Notes: generated by a model from the letters alone, not told the origin. A stretch of DNA of 64,000 bases from Gorsachius magnificus (GCA_034008185.1 CM067087.1:41930590-41994589); one strand, 5' to 3'; positions 1 through 13,581 are shown, counted from the stretch's first letter. Made by a program: numbers and translations.

Positions 1-3000
1 GTTAAGACAAAAATACTGAAAGCAAATCTTTATATTCTTGTGTTTGTAAGCCCCTCCTTCTTCCATGTAGTTCATGTTTTCCCCATTTCAGAAGATCTAT
101 GAAGGAAACAGCACTGAAAACACCCTGCAGTAGGACTCACATCTCACTTTTAAGACATAAAGCAAAGAAGCAAGTGCGAAAACGTTTATAGCCTCTTCTG
201 TCAAACTGCCTTGAATGCGCTGTGTCAAAAAGGACCAAAAAACTGTTGTCAACAAACTGATCATGAAATTTTACTTCAAGTCAGAAAAATGCAATGATCT
301 GACTGATTTTACCATCACCAGGACTAAGGCTACTTCTAGTTGAAAATATGTATTTTATTCAGGGGCTGCTTGTAGTGAGATCTGGTTTGCACTGATATCA
401 GTGACTCTGACACAGGCAGCACCTGGCCATTACACAGTCTGATTGTGCCAGGGAGGGAACTATACAGTGTTCAAGGTCGAAAAGTAAAATTCAGGCACCT
501 TCAAGTCCCGTGCGTGCATCTGTGTGCCACTGTCTGCGCTGTTTCACAGCGATATTCCTGTCATCTTAACGTGAATGAAAAGTCACTTGAGGAGAAACAA
601 TTTGCAAACATGGAACATGGAAGTGTACGACAAAATTAGGTGAACTGTTGTCTTTTATATCTGCAGGCTGTCTGCTTTGGTGTTCTTACAAATGTCTTTG
701 TTCTTTGTAGTTATCAGAATGTTTTCAGCTCTGCACTTCAGCCTATGCCGTTATTTGTCAGTCACCCAGTCACCTAAATCTTACGATAGCATTTCCATTC
801 CTGGTTGGCTGATCTAATCTGTAAATTCCTTCTGCTTTCAGGTGAAACTACATTACATTTAATGATTCATTGTTGTTTAAAGCTTGAAACTTGATTTGTG
901 TTAAAACCAGCAGAAACAAAACTTTTTAGCTGGGTGTTTTTATGTTTTCTATGGAGTCTCCATTAGGAAGACGTTTCCTTCCATAGTCAAAAAAAGGAAG
1001 GACTGGTGAGCCTACTGCGACTCCTCTTTAGACGTGCAGTCAAACAGACCTCGTCCAGCCACTGCCGTAGGTTTTGAGGTTGGGTGTTACACAGCCACCT
1101 ACTCACTAGCACAGGGTTTTTTTTTTCTTAAGTGATTAGTAGTACAGTAACTGGAGTGTAATCGTGTACTTACTGGAATGACTGGGGAAGCAAAATGCAA
1201 TGAAGAGGAGGCAGTTTGAAGTAGGCATTTTAGGATTAGAGGACAGCAATGCCTGCACCCGTTACCCTACTTGCCGAGGAGACAGCCGATGCCGCCGGCT
1301 CGCTGCAGCATGCTTACTCCAGCCTTTGCAGGTTGTGCTTACACATACAGAGCGACTTTTCGGTGCCATTCTCACGTGGCACCTGGAACTGCCTACGGCA
1401 CAAGTTGAATTCCTGTGGTTTGCTGAAGTGTCTGTTGGCACTTCTAATATTTTCTTTTATAAAGCCATCCATACAGAATACATAAAAACGCTCATGGAGA
1501 AGCAAACATTCTGCAGCACTGGCTGTCACCGGAGAAGAAAAGACATTAAAGAAATACAAGCTTTTTGGCAACCGCACAAACATTTTGCATGTTAGCGAGA
1601 GCTGAGCTCAGAGGATTATGTTCAAGGTGAAGGACTTAAATTTCTATCAGTGAGAGTCACCTTGTGGCTTTGCAACTGAGTGCTTCTTCACAAGCCAAAA
1701 CCACAGTTGTTTCAAGGCTACTGTCTAACACTGATACTATACACATAGCTCAAGCTCCTGATCAGCAGGAGATTCCTTGTGCTTTCTGGGGAAACCAGCA
1801 TCCTTCTGTCACAGGATATGCATTCCCCTATCCCACAGGAACAAATCAGAGCGGTGGGACCCTGGTCTCATTCAGCTGCGAGACGAGCAGCACTGCAGCA
1901 CTTGTGAGCGTGCATCAGCCAGCCTCTTGTGAAAACAACAGCTAGTCTTGACAAAAATCCTGTGACCAGCGCTGTTAACTGCACGGCCACGCTGCGGAGC
2001 GGGTAATTCCACAGGATGTGGCACCTCAGCTCAAAACCGAGGGCCCTGCCCTGTTCTCCTAGCTGCCGTCTTTCCTTTTGGTGTTTGGCTGCCAGCGTGG
2101 GTACCCGTGACCTCCCTACTCCCATGAGAAACCTGAGCGTTGGCTTCTGGGGCTTCAGTGTGAGAGCAGCTTGAGTCATGTCGGACTACTAAATGGAAAT
2201 TTTTTTTCAGGCTGTGGGTTGACTAAGACTTTGTACGCAGTTGCTGGGAATGTGGAAAAGAGAGGGACTGAATTCATTCCCTGTCCATCGACCGCTGACA
2301 GCAGCAAGCAGCGAGCCCCCTTAACATCCACCATGGCAGCAAAAAATGACAGATTAGTTTAGACTTGTCATCCCAATGTTAACGCCACGCTGAAATGCAC
2401 AGGGCAAGGCATGCTTTTCTTTGGGCTGCTGTTTCAGGCTGCCTCCCATTGATTTATATCAGACTGAGGTTTGAAGGATATTTTCTCAACCGTGGCTATA
2501 TGGATTTCACTTTTAAATGAAATCTAATCCTACTAATGCAAATGTGCAGTCATTTTATAACTGCCTATAGGGCACTGGACGGTGCAGCTTGATGGTGTAA
2601 TGTAAAGTTGGAAAACCGAAATGTAACATAATGATGTGGTTATTGGTTGCTTTCTTCAGCTCTACATGACAAGAAAGTATCTAGATGGTGGAAAAAAGTC
2701 AGGTACTTTTGTCACAGTAGCAACGTAGGCTTGATAATTCAGTTTGGTCACCTTGCTTCAATTTTACACTTACTGTATGTAAAAAAGGGACGTTCCAAAA
2801 TGTAAAAGTATCCAGCAGTAGTATAAACTGGATTGTATGTTTTTAACAGCACTATGAGACCGTATCAATCACGATAATGCAATGGGGCAATAAGTAACAG
2901 AGAAGTGAATTCATTAAGTCACTAGGCTAGATGGAATATTTCTTGTTTAGCTGCAGATAGTTGAAACATTTACCTGTCTATTACAATAATTTCTTCCAAG

Positions 3001-3477
3001 GCTGGAAATTCGTGCAAAAGCCCAGGGAATTTTTCACAGTGCCGTGTTATAAAGCAAAGGTTTTCTACGCAAAAGAAATACCCAAATTATTTTTCTTCTC
3101 CTAAGTGAAGGCCTTCTCTAAGTGAACAATTGCACAGCACAGAGGCCCTAGACTTGGCTAAGAGGGAAGCAGTTTTACAGAGAAATCTCCAGATTTTATT
3201 GACACGTCCCCCCAGTACGGAGTTGAAGCGAAGTGAGACCAAGGTTTTCCTATTCCTTCTTCTTAGGATCTGTATACTTTTTCTTTCCCTTTGGGGAACA
3301 CACATGACCTCGGCTCTCTGCCTAGCAGCAGCAAGGATCCCCACTGCTCTTACACCTCCTCGGCAATAAAAACAAACTGAGAGGAAAGCGCTCACTGCGC
3401 ATGTAGGGGCATTTACGCTGGTGTGAGCGTACTGATAACCTGTAGGTTTTAAAAATGTTTTATACTCAGGGAAAAAC

Positions 3478-3535
3478 TTGTTATTTCCACTTTACAGATG
3501 AAGACATGGAGGCAGAGAAGCAATGCATCTCTGGA
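3478..3535 (-). repeat. MIR SINE fragment
   Basis: Read on the minus strand, this gives a segment like ttctctgcctccatgtcttc followed by atctgtaaagtggaaataac. That is the conserved core of the ancient tRNA-derived MIR SINE (consensus ctctgtgcctcagtttcctc, then atctgtaaaatgggg). Diverged and short, so an old insertion. It abuts a LINE tail on its right. Confidence 0.65.
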
Positions 3536-3549
3536 GGCAATGCTCATCG

Positions 3550-3690
3550 GTAGGTTTAACACAAACAAGAGGAACTTTTTTCTTTCATTGAATAATTTGC
3601 TGCTGCAGGCTGTTCTGGGAGCCAAACCAGAAATGGGTTCAAAAGAGACTTTGACAAATGCATGGAGAATTGGCTATTAAACTTGATGAT
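3550..3690 (+). repeat. Old CR1/L3-type LINE 3' fragment
   Basis: The plus strand reads taggtttaacacaaacaaga..., then gctgctgcaggctgttctgg, then aaatgggttcaaaagagact, then ttgacaaatgcatggagaat and tggctatta. This order of phrases is that of the 3' end of old amniote CR1-type LINEs (aggtttaaaacaaacaaaag; ctgcaggatgt.gtggaggc; gggtttaaaaagagttaga; caaattcatgga; tggctattag). Recognition is from memory of such consensus sequences. It is non-coding and decayed. Confidence 0.65.
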
Positions 3691-4289
3691 CCAAATGTAA
3701 CTTCTAGCCCAGGAGGTCGCTAAACTGACAACTGATGAAAGCGAGAAAGATTTATTGCGGAAAGATTGCTGTTTCTTATATTCCTTCCCTATACTCCTGC
3801 TACGATTTACATGTTTGTGCTCATTAGCAGTCACTATACGGGAACAAAAAACAGCTTTCATGAATTAGATTCATGCTCTGCTTACAGGAACTAAACCTCA
3901 CTCAGCTTCAGACCCAGCCTCTCACATAAAGGCTGCTGATACGGTTTGCTGTGAAGAAGCCTGTAATGCTGCTGCTCCTGTTTATTAATTTGCTCCCTGC
4001 AGAGATCACAAGGGAACTGGCTGGGATGGTCAACTGGCTCTTGAAGATGAAGGCTGCTCTCCTTACTCAAGACACTGGCTTATTAAGGGGTAGGTCAATC
4101 TGCTTCCACTTCTCTGTCTGCACCATGAAATCCCACTGAAAAGTGCTGTATTAATAATGGAAGATTTTATCTGCTGATGCCTCAGTCTGGTACTTTTCAG
4201 TCTCTCTCAGGGGAGAAGTCTATATTATCGACAGAGTAGAGAAGGAAAAAGATGAACCTTCAGTCCAAAGCAAAAACATTACGACTCAC

Positions 4290-4451
4290 CAGCTCTTTTA
4301 ATCCTCTTCCTCTCTTTCAGTTGGTAGGGCTTGTGATCGTGTGACAAGGGGATAGCATTCCCATCCTTGTCACACAAGACTCCTCGCGAATCACCAACGT
4401 TGGCCACTGTCAGTTCCTTATCTGACAACAGTGCAATCAAACAAGTTGTAC
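4290..4451 (-). CDS. PPM1L: PPM1L coding exon 3 (PP2C catalytic core)
   Basis: Next coding exon of PPM1L, 18.9 kb downstream in the gene's direction. The acceptor is cttctgttttttccag and the donor is a strong gtgagtcgt. The 162 bp begin GTACAACTTG, completing the glycine codon left open by the upstream exon (GCA-G/GT-ACA). They encode TTCLIALLSDKELTVANVGD, then SRGVLCDKDG, then NAIPLSHDHKPYQLKERKR, then IKRA, and end in the first base of another glycine codon. The ANVGDSR and SHDHKP blocks are standard PP2C family motifs in the beta-sandwich core. The late catalytic aspartates (DGLWD and DN motifs) belong to the last exon, which is not in the window. One conservative change from the human protein as I recall it is KEL for KDL. 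The exon is a multiple of three and phase 1 at both ends, so skipping it would keep the frame. No in-frame stop is seen. Confidence 0.97.
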
Positions 4452-7400
4452 CTGGAAAAAACAGAAGGGATTGGGAAGCAAAATAAATACATGGGGGGAG
4501 GGATATATATATAAAAAAATTATTAGCAGGAAAATGTTCTTCCTATTAATAATGGCAGAGGGGTGCTAAAGGGGGAGGAGTGTATTCCAGTCTCTGTCTG
4601 AGAGCCAGCTTTTCCTAATGGCCGAGGAAAGTAATAAGAGAAAAGTACAAATTAGCCCCAGAGCCCACTTGCAGCTTCTGTGAACTGAAACGGGACTGTG
4701 CATGGGTAAAACAGAGCTCTCTCCCCTCATCTCCTCAAGAACTGAGGTCAGTTCTTTTATTTTTTTTATTGAAAAGAGGAAAAGATTTGACATTTTTAAT
4801 TACTTTAACCTTTAAATACACAGAAAATGTAATTGGTCATTGACCACCATATCCAACAGGCATAGTATTTGTTGGCTAAGGTGGCAGGAAAATATTGGAA
4901 AAATTGGCTGGTTTTCAAGTGAGAACACTATAGATTTATTTTTCCCATTTAAGTGGAATGAATGTTGAGCAGAGCAGAGCCCATTAAGACCATGCCTTTT
5001 CCGTATTTTCCCCTTCTAGCTAGTGAGAGCTGTATTCCTGACAACTCCAGCTATTACAAATATTCCTTGCACAAGCTTTGGACAAGATGCTACAATTCCA
5101 TTCACATTTTAGAACAGAAAGATGTCAAGTAAGTTTTTCGATATACACTAAAAAACATTCAAAGAGAACGTGCCTGGCACTCAGCTTAGATGGCACTGCT
5201 AAAATTTTTACAAAAGGCGTTCTAGTATCCTTCAACAGTAAATAAAATTAACATAATGGCTGCTTTCTCTTCCTTTTAGGTAGACCAGAGAAGCACATGG
5301 CTGAGTTTTCACCTCTGTTGTTAATTTACATCTGATTATTCATGACAAAAAAAAGGTGCATCCACAGCTGGGGTGCTCTGGAAGAAGCACTTAGGGCCAG
5401 CATGCCTGACGAAGGGCCCCAGCGGTGAAACTCAACCATCAGCAGTGTTACAAAGCAATGCATCCTTGCTTGTACATTTTAATCAGACAAAGACTCGGTT
5501 TTAATGAAAATGCTGGCAATGGGGCATTCCAGCACTGCCTGCCATCAGTGGGATCCTGACCCCTGGTTTTGCTCCAGGGGAGCTGTATTAGGGTTTAAGT
5601 CCGTGCTCTGTGGTCTTCAAGCTAAATTCTCATAGCTGCCGCTTGTTGCTTCACTGTCCAAACCCAGAATCAAAAACTATGTTTTGCTGTTCCCATGTCA
5701 GTAGTTGAATATCCCATGACTGGTATAAATAAAATAGCCAGTAATAAACAAGTTGTGTTTAGATGCACTGTGTTCTGAAGATTTATTTTTAACTTAATGG
5801 TCTGTCTTGCACAGATCTAAACTAGAGCTATTTTTTCACAAGACAGGCATATATATACATATACATTATTTTTTTGCAATTGACTGACACATTGCAGACC
5901 TAAATGGATATAGTTTCCCATTCGTTGGTAAGACCTTAACTGCACACCTTAATGGCTCACCTAACGACAGGGCGTGCAGAGGAGCCCGTCCACCAGGATC
6001 ACCGGAGGAATGCAGCAAAATGAGCTGCCTGCTCAAGAAATATCTCCTCTGAAGATGGAACGAGATTGCACCGAAGGGTGTGAAAAAGGCTGTGTCCAAA
6101 GGGGCACCTGCTGGCTGGATGCCCACCCTGTTTGGATGCAGGTGTCCGGCCTCCATACCCTGGTGAACAGACTAACACCAGAGGACTTGGTGCTTAAAAT
6201 GCCAGTATCCAAACCACAAAGACAACAAAATAATAATGAGGGTACAAACTTCTGTAATGGGGTGCAGCTGGTCATTTAAGCAGAACAAAATGGGATTTAG
6301 CATTTGAGGTCACCTCATTCTCTATCCAAACAAAAGCTAGTAACTGCAAATGCATAAAGCTCTGCTTCGATAAGAAAATTACAGCAATAAGCAGCACCCT
6401 CCCTTGCTTTTGTTTATGAAACTTCCCTTAGCAAGCGTTCAAGCAGCATCATGCTGACAATCTGCAAGATACTGGAGGGCTGGTGCCTTCTGAGGCTGGT
6501 CTGACATTTCACCTAAACTTCAGAGAGAAAAAGAGCAGCCGCCTTTGCAATATGGATTGAAAACAGAACCTGTGAGGTGCAGAACAGGGGCAAAAGTGAA
6601 AGCCCTGTTGAATGGGAATACAGAGCCAAAACCAACTCCAGAAGGATCCCGGTGTGCTGCAGGAGAGAGACCCACACCCCACTCATGAGGCTGCAAGGCT
6701 CTGTGATCCACCACCCAACTGACGCTTCTTTCTGAAGACCAGAGCTCCTGCTTTACCTCTAGCTGCCCTCTTGGCCTGACATTTGCATTTGTAAATTCAT
6801 TGACTCTCCTTTGTGCAAGACCACCCTACTGCTCTACAGATTGCTTTCCCCCTCCTGCGATGCCAGCCCAGCGTGTATTTTCCTACAGGCAGTAGTAAAA
6901 ACCATGTTTCCTAGTAAGGAAAATGCTGCAAATAACATCCTAGAGCCCTGGAGTTTGGAAAGTAAAATGCTTCACAAATATAGTCATTATTACCACAATT
7001 TATATAAAAACGGTAACTGTGAACACAGTCGTCTTGGTTATATGATCTGCGTGAATGAAAGAGAACGAGCGTCTGAAACAGAAGACAATTTCCAAAGCAA
7101 TTTAGGAAGGATCAGTTGTTTCATGATCCCTGACTGATGGCTGGGCTATCCTTAAGTCCCTGACCTCACGCTACTGCCTGCCATTACATGAGAAAGCAAA
7201 CTTATTTTACTTTGTTTTCTTTTCCATCTATTTTTATTTTAGTCATTTAACCTTGTGTAGAGTTAGAAAACATCGTGCTCTTGTCAGCCACCTCAGATTT
7301 AATGCAATTGCACAATGGAAAGTTCCCAGCATAAAGGGTCCAAAATTGAGAACACGTTATATTAGTCCCTCGATGCAGCTGCCTGAATAATACCCTGCTG

Positions 7401-7879
7401 AGCAGTTTACAAAGAAAATCACCAGAAAATTTAAAACCTGTACTATACTGGCTGCAGAGATAGGGTTGTGGGGGTTTTTTTAAGTCAAGTAAGATTATTG
7501 GTGGTGTATTTTAGTATCAGACAAGGCACCTTGTAAAAGTCAAGGCTGCACTGGCTCTACCAGTTTTTAGAAAGCTGCTTTATTGAAAGGAGAAAAGTCA
7601 CCAAAGTGCAAACAAGACCTGATTAATACATGAAAAGGCATTAGAGAGCTCAGGCATGATCCAGCTCACCCTGCAGCTCCTGGAGATCTCATGCTTCGCA
7701 TGTGGTGTCAAAAAATCCTGCTGATGCCTGGCTCCAAATCCCTGCTGACAGGGCAGCTCGGGATGAGGACCAGAGCTTTTGGGCTCCAGATGGCCCAAGT
7801 TGTTTGAAATTCCCAGTTTCATCCTAAGCCATTAGCAAACATGCAGTTAATCTCACCAGGTGCTCACCATGCCGCCTCT

Positions 7880-9100
7880 TTTATCCCTCTTTGCTGAGTT
7901 TTCCTTCTGTTTTCCAAGTCTCTCATGCCCCACAGGTTTCAGACCATCAGCACATGTAACCTCTTCCCTTCCTCTTCCCCCTCATCGCTCTCTTCGACCC
8001 TGAACTTTTTCCCATCACTCCTCCTTCAAGAGAAATCACACCTCCACCCTGCCCTTATCTCAGGCTTTCAAGTGGCGTGAGTCCCCTGCCAAGGCCCTCC
8101 CTCCTGAACAACTGTCCTTCCCACACGTGCCTTCTCACTGCTTCTCCCGGTCCTCCCCCACCTTTTCTGTGACTCTTCGCACAGCATCTCTTTCTCAGAC
8201 AAAACTGAGAAATGAGACTTCCCCCTCCTACGTTTTAACCATTGCTTTCCCTTTTGCACTACATGTGCCGAGGTTGCTCGTGTGCTGCCTCCCATTGACC
8301 TGTCTTCCTACTCCAGTGACTAGATTTTAAGGTTTTTTATTCGTTATCACCTTGTCCCTGTGCTTCTCCGACTTTTATTTTGCAGCGCATCTTTGTAATG
8401 CTGCTCTCTAAAAAAACACCATTACCCTTGATGATTTTTATGGCTATCATGTCATCTTGCTGAAATTGTGTATTTTGGAGATTATAAAAGCATTTTCTGT
8501 CTCACCCATGAGCTCACTGAAGATGCCATTTTTGCAGTCACTGCCAGAGGTTTCCTTCCCTCCAGCTCCACACTACACCTCCTCCAACGCAGCTTCTGTC
8601 CCAGGCTCACCATCGAAATGGCTTCTGCCCAGACCGTAACAGCGTTTTCCAGCCACAGCGCAGAGAGCGAGCTTTCCTCATCCCTCTGACCTGCCTCCAG
8701 CACAGCCAGCTCAGCACTTCTTGGCTGACGAGACACTCTTCTCTCCTAGTTTTCCCTTTGCTTCTCTAATCACAAGTATTTCTGAAGACCCCTTCATTCC
8801 TCTCCTCTCCTCTATCTAGTCCAGTCTCTGACCAGCCCCCAGTCCCCTCTGTAGGCTTGCTTCTGCATAGCCCCATCTGCAAACACCAGTGCTCCCATAC
8901 AGACCCCGCACCCACTTCTCCATCCCAGAGGGGTCTCTTCTCTCAACTAAAGGCTCAGCCTGTTTTCTTCACAGTTATTTATCCCAACACTTTCACTGCC
9001 CACCTCCTACAGCCCAGTTTGGATGGGGTGGCCAGTGCCATAGGGTCTTTCCCAGGAGTTTCCCAGGCGTCATTTCCCACTCCAATGTCCCACGACGCTG
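7880..9100. other. Pyrimidine-rich tract on the plus strand
   Basis: About 1.2 kb in which the plus strand is dominated by C and T, with many runs such as cctcttcccttcctcttccc and ctcctctcctctatctagt. The gene is transcribed from the other strand, so its pre-mRNA would be purine-rich here. Overlapping open frames on both strands are a side effect of the biased composition. Origin unknown: old low-complexity expansion or a decayed repeat. Confidence 0.6.
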
Positions 9101-10796
9101 CCCTCAAGCCTCAAGTTGGTGAGGTGGCGTGAAAAGCACTATCAGGCACCTCGTGGTACCACCACAGCAGAAGGAGCTGATCGCTTTGCTGCCTTGTCTC
9201 AGCTTTCTAACATGTCCAATGTGGAGTTTCACTCAGCTTCACTCCGTGGGGAAAAAGAAGAAAACTGGCAGAAGGATGACCTCAAAACCGGAGACCATCA
9301 TCTTTATCTTTGGATAGATGGTCCTCTTAGCATTTAGCCTAAAAGCATTAAACCCCAGAGGGCTAAAACCTACATTAATTCCCGCACAGGTAGGGCTTGT
9401 GACAGCTTGTCTGTATTAAGCACACGTCTGTGCAATAGGAAATTAGTCTAATCTCATCTCTGGAAACAAAGCAAAGTGACAAGATAAAGAAAAAATCAAA
9501 TATAATTAATATTAATTTTTAGAAAGAGACTGAGAGCCATGCAAAGAGACCAGAAAACAACAAGGTAATGACTGGAAGTGTACAAAGCTTCACAGGTGAA
9601 GGATGCACAGCCTTTGAGATGGCCTGCAGAAGGAGAAGGTGGGCTTCACCAGCTGGGACCACTGTGAAGCTGCAGGAATAAAGATCCCAAATAACCTTAA
9701 TTAGAAAGGAGAATATCTGGGGTGCCTGGACCTGCACCATGCTCAGATGGACACAGCTTTTGCAGTCTGTGTTTTGTAGGGTCAAACATAGAGCTGGGGA
9801 AAATTTCTATGTAAACAGCAAGACCCCTGCAGTGACTGTATCTTTGAAAATAGCAGCAGGTTTGAAGCAGCCAGATCCCTTACCTGGGTATTGAACTGAC
9901 AGGGGAATACCAGCTCTGGCCAGTCCTGCCTTACTGGTGAGGCCAAGTAGGATGGGAGGTATGTTAAATCAACCCACACAACCGCTTTTTGGTAAGTCTG
10001 GATCCCCTTTCACAAACTCATGGTGTACAATAGCACTCCTGTGATGCCTGACCGCCAGAGAGGGATGCCTACCATACCCTTTCAGCTGAAATGCATTCAG
10101 AGAGCCTGCAGGTCAAAAAATTCAGTACTTACTTGGCTGGACTGATTAAAAAACAAACAAAAAACAACTCAAAAAAGCCCTTCCCATCTTTTTTCAGCAG
10201 TGCTCAAGCTTGAATTCACACAGTAATTAAGCAAGAACTAGTATTTTCAAGCTTCAATAATCTCTAGAAGGGAACAGAATTACTCAGAACAGTGTGCAAA
10301 AAGCAGGATAAACAAAAATATAGGTTTATATTTACTCTCCACTAGCAACTCACACTGCATGCAGCTTCTTTTGCATTTGTAGACCATGCATTTCTACTTG
10401 CCTTACAGGGACTTTAAATCCTGAACAATAAGACTCCAGTAGTTTTCAGGGCAGATATGTGACATTTTTATCATTAATATAGTGCCCATCTGCCTCAGCT
10501 CCTCCCGTCAAGACCAACCATGTGTCTCCTGAATTTCTATTTTACACGCTTTGCACATAACCCTCAGGCAATGCAAATGAAACTTGGATTACAGCCTGTG
10601 GAATAGGCAAGACTGAGAAAAACACTGTAAGTAAGTAAATGAGGGAGGGCAAGGGAGTCTCTTGCTTCCCAGTCGCCAGGAATATGGATAAAAAGTGGCG
10701 TGAGACCGTCAAGATCATAAAACACCGCCTCCGCGTGCCCTCCAAGTGACCCACCAATTCTAATCCAAAGCTATAAAATAAATCTAATTATCCACT

Positions 10797-10815
10797 GCTT
10801 ATCTGTAAGATAAGC
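10797..10815. promoter_or_regulatory. Palindromic double GATA motif (candidate)
   Basis: A perfect 8-bp inverted repeat, GCTTATCT-gta-AGATAAGC, that presents two consensus (A/T)GATA(A/G) sites facing each other. A third TTATC core lies about 10 bp to the left. Inverted GATA pairs are bound by GATA factors in known enhancers. That this one is active is inference from the motif alone. Confidence 0.4.
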
Positions 10816-13547
10816 AACACTAAAACCAAGCAGCAGACATTCACGTTTCATTCATGCTACGGAACTGCGGGAACTGCAAGGGCCGAAGCCTTTTCCTTGC
10901 TCTGATGCTCCCCCAAATCACCATGTCTGCATGGAAAAGAAGGGACTGAAAACAACAGTTCTCCAAACAAAAATGATCCCAATAACCTGTAATGGGGGTG
11001 AGATCACTGTAAAGCCTTTTGCTGGGATGGGCCTTTTGCGGGATTCCAGTGATCTGCGTGCCTCCTCCTTGGCTGGTTTCTAACCCAAGGTGCCATTTCT
11101 CATGTGCAGTTTTTAGCTTCTCTAATGACATCAAACCTTCATCAAAGATTTTGTGAAAGGCCAAGCTAATTGTGCTCATTAGCACTTCTTCGTCCTTTAA
11201 TCCTTTATAGGATACTGAAATGTTTAAATAGCTACACGATTTCTTCTAGCAGAAGCTACGCAGATTAGAGAAAATGCTTTTATAATCTCCAAAATACACA
11301 ATTTCAGCAAATTACTGGGCTAACCGCCTGTGAATGAACTAAACTGCTGATCACCCACAATACCTTTCAAAAAGTACCCACCTCCTTTTCCTCAAATGTC
11401 TTGCAAGGTATATGGGACTGTACAGCTTACACATCATACAGGCATCCGTCCTTGAATCCCCTCAGTGGTGGTGTTTCCTACAAACGAGCTACACTTGCCC
11501 TTTCTTTCAGTTAACAAAATTTTTCTGCAAAAGTCACTTCTGCAAAGCACGAACATAAAAACATTCTGAAAATTCAAGGTCTCACGATTCCTTAATCATC
11601 TCAACATCTTGGGTTTTCCCCCCTAAAATAAAAAGATCTCCTTTTAAAATGGATTAAAAAACCCATTGGATTCTTAGAAATACACAGAAATTACTTCAAA
11701 ACTTTATGAGATTGTAGCTTAATTTCCACCATGAAACAATTCCCACTTGGCTGTATGCAGCACTATTTTAAGATTTTGTATTTGAAACAGAGAACTGTAT
11801 TGTATTTCTATTTACATAGATCCTATTTCCCTGTCTAAACAATGAAGATGCATATGTAACTCAATCCTGTTTACCATTAATCACACTGTACTCATCATAT
11901 TTGGCATATACTTATATAGATGTTTCGACTCAGCTATGTGAAAAGTACCTGAAAGTGTTTTCCAGGTAGGAATAAAAAGAGCTGGAAGGAAGTTTTGTGG
12001 ATCAGGTAACAAAAGTTAATTACTGAAAAACGGAAACCCTTTTGGGCAGCCTCTCCATCTTCCAGACTGCTCTGACATTGCCTCATCAATACCGCAGCAG
12101 AAACAGGGAGTGCTCCCACCTTTGCGCTATACTAGTGCCGCGTGATTAATTTCTTGTCCTTATGAAAAATAATCTTAATACAAAGGGAATCTCCATTTCA
12201 GTTCAAAAGTTGATTTCTTGGCATCGCTCCCATGTTTAGCTTCACCTGAACATCCCAATCCACGGTTTAATGTGCTAGAAGTAGAAATATGTTGAAAACG
12301 TTTTGGTTTTTCTGGTTCGAAATTTCTGTATGCCACCAGGCTAATTAAAGTGCAGAAACCCACACGTGCAATCTCCTTTGTGGATGGGCTCGGGTGTTCT
12401 GCAGCAGTTAAACCTCCTGTGCAGCCTTGCAGCGGTACGATGACAAAAAATGCCTATGCTAAGGTCTGTACATGAGAGGAAAATAATCTTTTGCCGACTC
12501 TCCTTTGTGAGGCTTCAGTCGTGATGGGCTGAAACACAGTCTGTGTGGACAGTGCAACACTAGCAATGGCACACAAACCGCAAAGTCTGAATTCTTCTGA
12601 TTGTAAGAGATCCTGAAAGTACGGGAAACTAAAATGACTGTAGACGGCCATGCAATGCAGTGTATATACAGATAAGGATGCTGCTACTCCTATTTCAAAC
12701 CATATTCCTACAATATTCCTCTAACCAGCTGCTACATAAGCCAAGCAACAAGAGCGAAGGGCCTAGCTTAGTGCGAGGTTTAGAGATGTCGGGCAGAGCA
12801 GACGAAGTGCGGCCCCCAGCTTAAACAACGGTGAGCACACTGCATTATCTTGCTGAAAAGCACAGGTTGTATAAACTGAAAACCAAAAGTTACTGCTTTC
12901 AAATAGGAATTACACCTAATTTCCCCCCCCGCCCCCCAATCTGTTGTTGAACACATTTTCCCCAATTCTTAGACCTCTACAGCAGAACTGAAATTTAGGG
13001 GCAGTTTCATGTAATTTATCCTTTGAACTGTAGGCATCCCTAAGAGATCTGAGTAACCCTGACCTAAGGCAGTAACTAGCTCGGTTTCGTTTAGCTTGGC
13101 AACTGTGCTGAGCAATCCCAGAGCAAAGCGGTGGGATTTCTGCCGGGTCAAATGGCCGGCAGAAGAGGAGCCGGAGGATATCATGACCCTTTCAAGCCCG
13201 CCAAAATACCAGCCTCTCTTAACAAAAGCTGCTCACATGAACTAGGGTGTTCAGGAGGAAGTTGGACAATTTTCATTAGGAAAGATAAGCGTAATTCCCT
13301 CAGAATAACAATACCTTCACTTTTCTAAGAAAGAGCCGGATAAAAGTTTAAAAACAAATAAAAGCTACTAAAAGTTTAACAGTGAGATATGCATAGTCTG
13401 CTTTGTTAAGATTTGTCCCAAATTCTGTGATCTGTAAGACAGATCTTCTATGGATCCACTAGAAATCTTCTACAGCTTTGCATTTCCCGGTATGGAAATA
13501 TATCAAATTTCAATGTTTTTTAACAGTCTGCAGAACTGATCACACAC

Positions 13548-13581
13548 AAAAAAAAAAAAAAAAAAAAAAAAGGAAAAAAAA
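13548..13581. repeat. A-rich simple repeat
   Basis: A run of 24 A, then gg, then 8 A. No recognisable retroposed body precedes it, so I call it a homopolymer tract and not a retroelement tail. Confidence 0.9.

Larger units (their letters stand above)
1..4289 (-). other. PPM1L: PPM1L intron 3 (partial)
   Basis: Minus-strand intron starting at the gtgagt donor at 4289 and running off the left edge. The last PPM1L exon, expected to carry the GFISFNGSWRV, ASDGLWD and CPDNITV blocks, was looked for on the minus strand here and not found, so it lies outside. The only recognisable content is a MIR and an old LINE tail between about 3.48 and 3.69 kb. Small open frames at 0.4-2.4 kb and 3.1-3.4 kb have no family resemblance and occur on both strands at once; I treat them as chance. 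Confidence 0.85.

Noticed and set aside
1..4289. Last PPM1L exon expected nearby
   Set aside because: The conserved DGLWD and CPDNIT blocks were not found on the minus strand, so the exon is presumed outside the window.
6811..7137. 108-codon plus-strand frame
   Set aside because: No recognisable domain and no supporting splice or start context; isolated in an intron of the opposite strand.
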